Part shown: positions 21,961 to 24,808 of the stretch, one piece after another
Layout of the letters: the number at the start of each line of letters is the position of its first letter
How positions within the stretch are numbered: position 1 is the first letter of the stretch
Notes under the pieces: generated by a model
What the model was told of the DNA's origin: nothing
Seen by the model: only the letters and a program-made list of their open reading frames with translations
The model's database searches: none
Source: a virus
DNA length: 24,808 nucleotides
Direction: 5' to 3' (one strand)
IMG/VR virus record: IMGVR_UViG_3300001472_000140
Location: 1,552 to 26,359 of that record
Translations under genes and position numbers: made by a program

Positions 21961-22615
21961 ATTTAAGTGTCTGCTTAAACTCACCTGTTTTCCAGTCTCT
22001 AATGTCTTCTACTTGCATGGCTAGATCTTCAAGGGTTCCATTATTTTTAATAATGTAATCAACTGGGTAGCCTGCCCAATTCCATTCACTTTCATGAACA
22101 TCTCTGTATTTGGTTGTCATTATCTTTCTACTAACAACGTTATCGTGTGCCTGACTTGCTGTTCCAAACCATTCAGGAAGTTCTCCACGTTGTACCCAGA
22201 TAACAACTCCACCCATGTTTTTAATTAAATCCAGTTCATTTCTGAATCTGGCGTCACTTATAACAGTACATGGTGTATCTTCTATTTGTTTTCTTATTCT
22301 GTATTCTAAACTGTTTAACCAAATATCTTGGTCAAAATGATTCCTAAGTACTTCTGTACCTAATAGTTGTAATGCTAGTCTGGGAGTAAAATTTGGCACA
22401 CCTAATTTTTTAGTCCAAAATACATCAGGTGTTTCTCTGAAATCTCTGCTTTCTGTTGTATCACCTTCCAGCATATATCGATCCCAACCAAAAATGCTGG
22501 AACATAAATCTTTAAGGGGAGCGGCAAAACTGTCATGAACACAACCACGTTCTACAAACATATTGGCTACTGTATCTTTGCCACTGCCTATAAAACCGGT
22601 TATTCCTATTAGCAT
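21953..22615 (-). CDS. Deoxynucleoside monophosphate kinase (T4 gp1-like)
   Basis: 220 aa (T4 gp1 is 241). dNMP kinases convert dNMPs to dNDPs for phage DNA synthesis. A P-loop GFIGSGKDT (residues 7-15) at the N-terminus, the DSFAAPLKDLCSSIFGW segment (28-45), RLALQLLGTEVLRNHFDQDIW and TVISDARFRNELDLIK are typical of this phage family. It starts in a 1-nt TAATG overlap with gp13 and ends about 100 nt before gp18. It therefore sits within the virion gene block and is presumably expressed late or throughout, unlike T4 gene 1. All motifs are intact. Confidence 0.88.
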   Translation of the reverse strand: MLIGITGFIGSGKDTVANMFVERGCVHDSFAAPLKDLCSSIFGWDRYMLEGDTTESRDFRETPDVFWTKKLGVPNFTPRLALQLLGTEVLRNHFDQDIWLNSLEYRIRKQIEDTPCTVISDARFRNELDLIKNMGGVVIWVQRGELPEWFGTASQAHDNVVSRKIMTTKYRDVHESEWNWAGYPVDYIIKNNGTLEDLAMQVEDIRDWKTGEFKQTLKLI

Positions 22616-23376
22616 TAGCCTATCACAAATCCTAGAGGGGTATTGCCTTCTTCATAGTTATGTAGTCGTTCTCTTAACGACTCAACTTCGCCTTGTCCTT
22701 CTGCCTTTAGAGCGTCACCATTAAGTGTAATGGCTCCACCGGCCCCAGGTAATCCTGATGTGTATTTACTTCTTGCTTCTCCTAACATAAGTTTAGATTG
22801 TGCAAGTGAGTATGCGGCTAACCAAGGATTGGCTCCTACATCTTTAAGCAAGATACTTTCAGGTATAAAGTTGTAAACACCTACAGCAATATCTTCTTCG
22901 TGTCTGATGTTACGCATAATTTTTAAATTTTTAGTATTTCTATTCCAAATAAAATTATACTCACTACCAAAGACACGGCCAATAGTTTCTTTGTATTGTG
23001 CAAATGCATCAAATACTGCTAGTCCACCTATTTGTCCTGCTTGTAACATATACATATTGTTAAATGCTACATCAAACGGATCAAAGTTGGTACCGCCACC
23101 ACTATTAGTTCCTATACCTCTACGATATATACGCCTAACTTCCATTACTTCATCTGGTAAAGTGTAGTCAGTTTGCCCGTCAACAGTTTCGATAAAGATA
23201 ATACTCTCTTCAACACTACCAGCACTTAACTGTCTATATGTACTTAGAGCTTTGTTAATTGCTATGTCGTAGTGTTCTCTGTCCAACTCAACGTCTACTA
23301 TGCCATCAGCCAAACGAAGTTGTAACTCACGTATGAGATCTTCTCTACTACTATATCCTATTGTATCTATTGCCAT
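22615..23376 (-). CDS. gp13: Neck protein gp13-like (head completion)
   Basis: 253 aa (T4 gp13 is 309). Neck proteins seal the portal after packaging and join the tail. Recognised by the N-terminal helix set SREDLIRELQLRL with AINKALSTYRQLS, the segment QTDYTLPDEVMEVRRIYRRG, FNFIWNRN-type central strands (YNFIWNRNTKNLKI) and the end GGAITLNGDALKAEGQGEVESL followed by GFVIG, which fit the marine T4-like gp13 pattern rather than gp14. The ATG lies 5 nt from a GATAAATA late box and lacks a Shine-Dalgarno. It is coupled to the dNMP kinase gene by a 1-nt overlap. Confidence 0.75.
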   Translation of the reverse strand: MAIDTIGYSSREDLIRELQLRLADGIVDVELDREHYDIAINKALSTYRQLSAGSVEESIIFIETVDGQTDYTLPDEVMEVRRIYRRGIGTNSGGGTNFDPFDVAFNNMYMLQAGQIGGLAVFDAFAQYKETIGRVFGSEYNFIWNRNTKNLKIMRNIRHEEDIAVGVYNFIPESILLKDVGANPWLAAYSLAQSKLMLGEARSKYTSGLPGAGGAITLNGDALKAEGQGEVESLRERLHNYEEGNTPLGFVIG

Positions 23377-23381
23377 AGTAC

Positions 23382-23389
23382 TATTTATC
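23382..23389 (-). promoter_or_regulatory. Late promoter box of gp13
   Basis: GATAAATA, gap GTACT, then the ATG. Box, gap and first codons are nearly identical to those of gp4. Confidence 0.78.
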
Positions 23390-23399
23390 GTTTTCCGAA

Positions 23400-24554
23400 T
23401 TAAAATGCCTTAAGAATGATAGTATTTTCGTTTATTCTACCATTCATTTTGATACCGGTTGTAGTGAGCTCGTCAAAGGATTTTGTAAACTTAGTTTTTG
23501 CTTTTCCAGTCCAATTACTAATTTGCTCTTTGGGTTTCCTTAAAGTTTTTTGTATACTAGTTTCTTTATCATAATCTAGTATAGTTGTACCCTTAACCAT
23601 TAAGCCAGAGCCTGGTCTATTCATTGATCTGGGATCTTTAGTATGAGCATGATATACTCCTAACTTTCTTGTTTTAGTATTGTATATCCAAATTTCATTT
23701 GCATTTACAATTTCTGTAGGATGGATACTTGCTATGCCTAATTCACTATCATTAATCTGATATTTTAGTTTTTTAATAATTGAATCTTTACTTCTGGCTC
23801 TAGGCTTACGAGCTTTTCTTGTAGTTGCTTTTGTTTGTATGATAGTTTCACATGCAGTATTAATTTTTTCAAAAAACTCTAAATACTCTTTACGCATTTT
23901 AGGTGTAAAATGACCGTAGCCTTCTTTAATATCTGGATCGTTCCACTCTTTAACTTCTAATGCTTCATTATATGCATATTCAAAATCGTCTTTTATAAGT
24001 TTTGCATGAGCGGCCTTTATTTCAGGTCTATAAGAAACTAAATCCTTATATGGCTCAAACTCTGTTAAAGTTTTACTACCATCGGTAAGACAGTCTAATT
24101 GATACTCCCATTCTGCACAAAGGTGTTCAACTTGCATTTTCATTCTTTCCTGAATACTAATAACTTTTTTATCTTTAATTGCTTCCTTTTTTTCTAATAA
24201 AACTTCTTTACCACGTGTAATCCATTCTTCTTTTCTTTTCCAAAGATGTTTTGAAATGCTTTCAGGCATATATCCTAATTTATATTCAACGTATGTAGAA
24301 ATTCCTGTTGCGGCGAAGGCCCAGTCTGGATTTGCTAGAACAATTTTTTGCTCTTCCTTAGTCCAGCCCGATGTTTCCTTAACCCAATTTCTAACAGAAG
24401 CACAAAGTTTCTTTTTAGGTATCTCAGTCCTAACAAAGTACTCACAACTATGAAATGCTTTTGCTTGTTCTTCTGTATCAGTAAGAGCTCTAAATTTATT
24501 CCATTCAGGCTCTTTTGTAACGTATATACTTCTTTCTTTCTTTTTTCTTGGCAT
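23400..24554 (-). CDS. Late-region protein of unknown function, 384 aa
   Basis: I choose the ATG at 24554 (MPRKKKERSIYVTKEPEW), 10 nt after the stop of the preceding gene; the ATG at 24599 would overlap that gene by 35 nt. The product is very basic and helical: KERSIYVTKEPEWNKFRAL at the N-terminus, a central Lys/Glu-rich helical part, a basic KATTRKARKPRARSKDSIIK segment (~260-280) and a C-terminal beta-rich end with IWIYNTKTRKLGVYHA and GTTILDYDKETS. The last part resembles a domain in large marine-phage proteins, but I cannot name it. Basic charge suggests DNA or RNA contact. It precedes gp13 by 23 nt. Confidence 0.75.
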   Translation of the reverse strand: MPRKKKERSIYVTKEPEWNKFRALTDTEEQAKAFHSCEYFVRTEIPKKKLCASVRNWVKETSGWTKEEQKIVLANPDWAFAATGISTYVEYKLGYMPESISKHLWKRKEEWITRGKEVLLEKKEAIKDKKVISIQERMKMQVEHLCAEWEYQLDCLTDGSKTLTEFEPYKDLVSYRPEIKAAHAKLIKDDFEYAYNEALEVKEWNDPDIKEGYGHFTPKMRKEYLEFFEKINTACETIIQTKATTRKARKPRARSKDSIIKKLKYQINDSELGIASIHPTEIVNANEIWIYNTKTRKLGVYHAHTKDPRSMNRPGSGLMVKGTTILDYDKETSIQKTLRKPKEQISNWTGKAKTKFTKSFDELTTTGIKMNGRINENTIILKAF

Positions 24555-24564
24555 GTGTGTTGTC

Positions 24565-24789
24565 TCAGTCTTCAAATATTTCCGGGTCTGGATTAGCATA
24601 TAACATCTGTATTGCTAAAGGCCAACTTTTAAACCCTTGTATATCATTTTTATCTTTAAGAACGTTTTTTTGCTTAAAGAACTGAACAATACTTATCATT
24701 CCGGTGAATTTTCCTGCTTTTTCGCCTGCTTTGAACATGAAATACGAATTTGCGGCTATAAAACCTAAAGATAGTAGATAAATTTCCAT
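24565..24789 (-). CDS. Small protein with N-terminal membrane helix, 74 aa
   Basis: 74 aa. Residues 2-19 (EIYLLSLGFIAANSYFMF) form a probable membrane helix, followed by a Gly-patterned KAGEKAGKFTGM segment and a polar C-terminus ending PDPEIFED. ATG 24789 has AAGGA upstream. No family recognised; small membrane genes of this type occur before late gene blocks in marine T4-like phages. Its promoter lies beyond the window. It is followed by the 384-aa gene after 10 nt. Confidence 0.7.
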   Translation of the reverse strand: MEIYLLSLGFIAANSYFMFKAGEKAGKFTGMISIVQFFKQKNVLKDKNDIQGFKSWPLAIQMLYANPDPEIFED

Positions 24790-24808
24790 AATAATCCTTA
24801 ATAAAAAA

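Noticed and set aside
24555-24599. Upstream start adding 15 residues to the 384-aa gene
   Set aside because: It overlaps the end of the 74-aa gene by 35 nt and has no ribosome site; MPRKKKERSIY is a more natural start.

Overview
The window is a 24.8 kb piece of an AT-rich, T4-like marine myovirus genome of the cyanophage/pelagiphage type. Nearly all genes lie on the minus strand and are packed with 1-11 nt overlaps. Recognisable T4-like proteins are UvsW, UvsX, UvsY, gp32, gp17, gp16, gp4, gp19, gp18 and a gp13-like neck protein. The host is a Gram-negative bacterium with a TonB/outer-membrane system (inferred from a phage-encoded TonB-dependent receptor). SAR11 or another marine proteobacterium is plausible, but the sequence does not prove it. 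No tRNA, CRISPR array or insertion sequence was seen.

Layout, in the direction of transcription (right to left). 24.8-22.6 kb: a small membrane protein, a long late protein of unknown function and neck protein gp13. 22.6-16 kb: a dNMP kinase, an unusually large tail sheath gp18, a self-contained 192-aa gene cassette, tail tube gp19, a tube-fold protein and a 144-aa protein. 16-10.4 kb: gp4, gp16, two late proteins of unknown function, gp17 and a 2OG-Fe(II) oxygenase-like protein. One small gene (14898-15059) appears to run on the plus strand. 10.4-3.9 kb: a 731-aa late protein, then the replication/recombination block gp32, uvsX, a 76-aa gene, uvsY, a 381-aa protein and an Smr-like protein. 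3.9-0 kb: a cluster of host-type-promoter genes (53-aa membrane protein, AAA ATPase, TonB-dependent receptor), then the truncated 5' part of uvsW.

Two promoter classes are visible. Five genes or transcription units (TonB receptor, AAA ATPase, 53-aa membrane protein, gp32, 192-aa gene) have near-perfect sigma70 promoters, TTGAC(A/T)-N16/17-TATA(A/C)T, so they are probably expressed early by host RNA polymerase. The structural genes carry T4-type late boxes, (T/G/C/A)ATAAATA. In six genes the box ends exactly 5 nt before the start codon with no Shine-Dalgarno, which implies leaderless late mRNAs.

The most unusual features are four. The first is the phage-encoded TonB-dependent receptor with its own consensus early promoter. 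The second is a 696-bp early gene cassette bounded by 18-bp direct repeats that are parts of two terminators, lying between the sheath and tube genes. The third is the leaderless late-gene architecture, including a hidden plus-strand gene. The fourth is a ~480-residue insertion in the tail sheath made of repeated modules.
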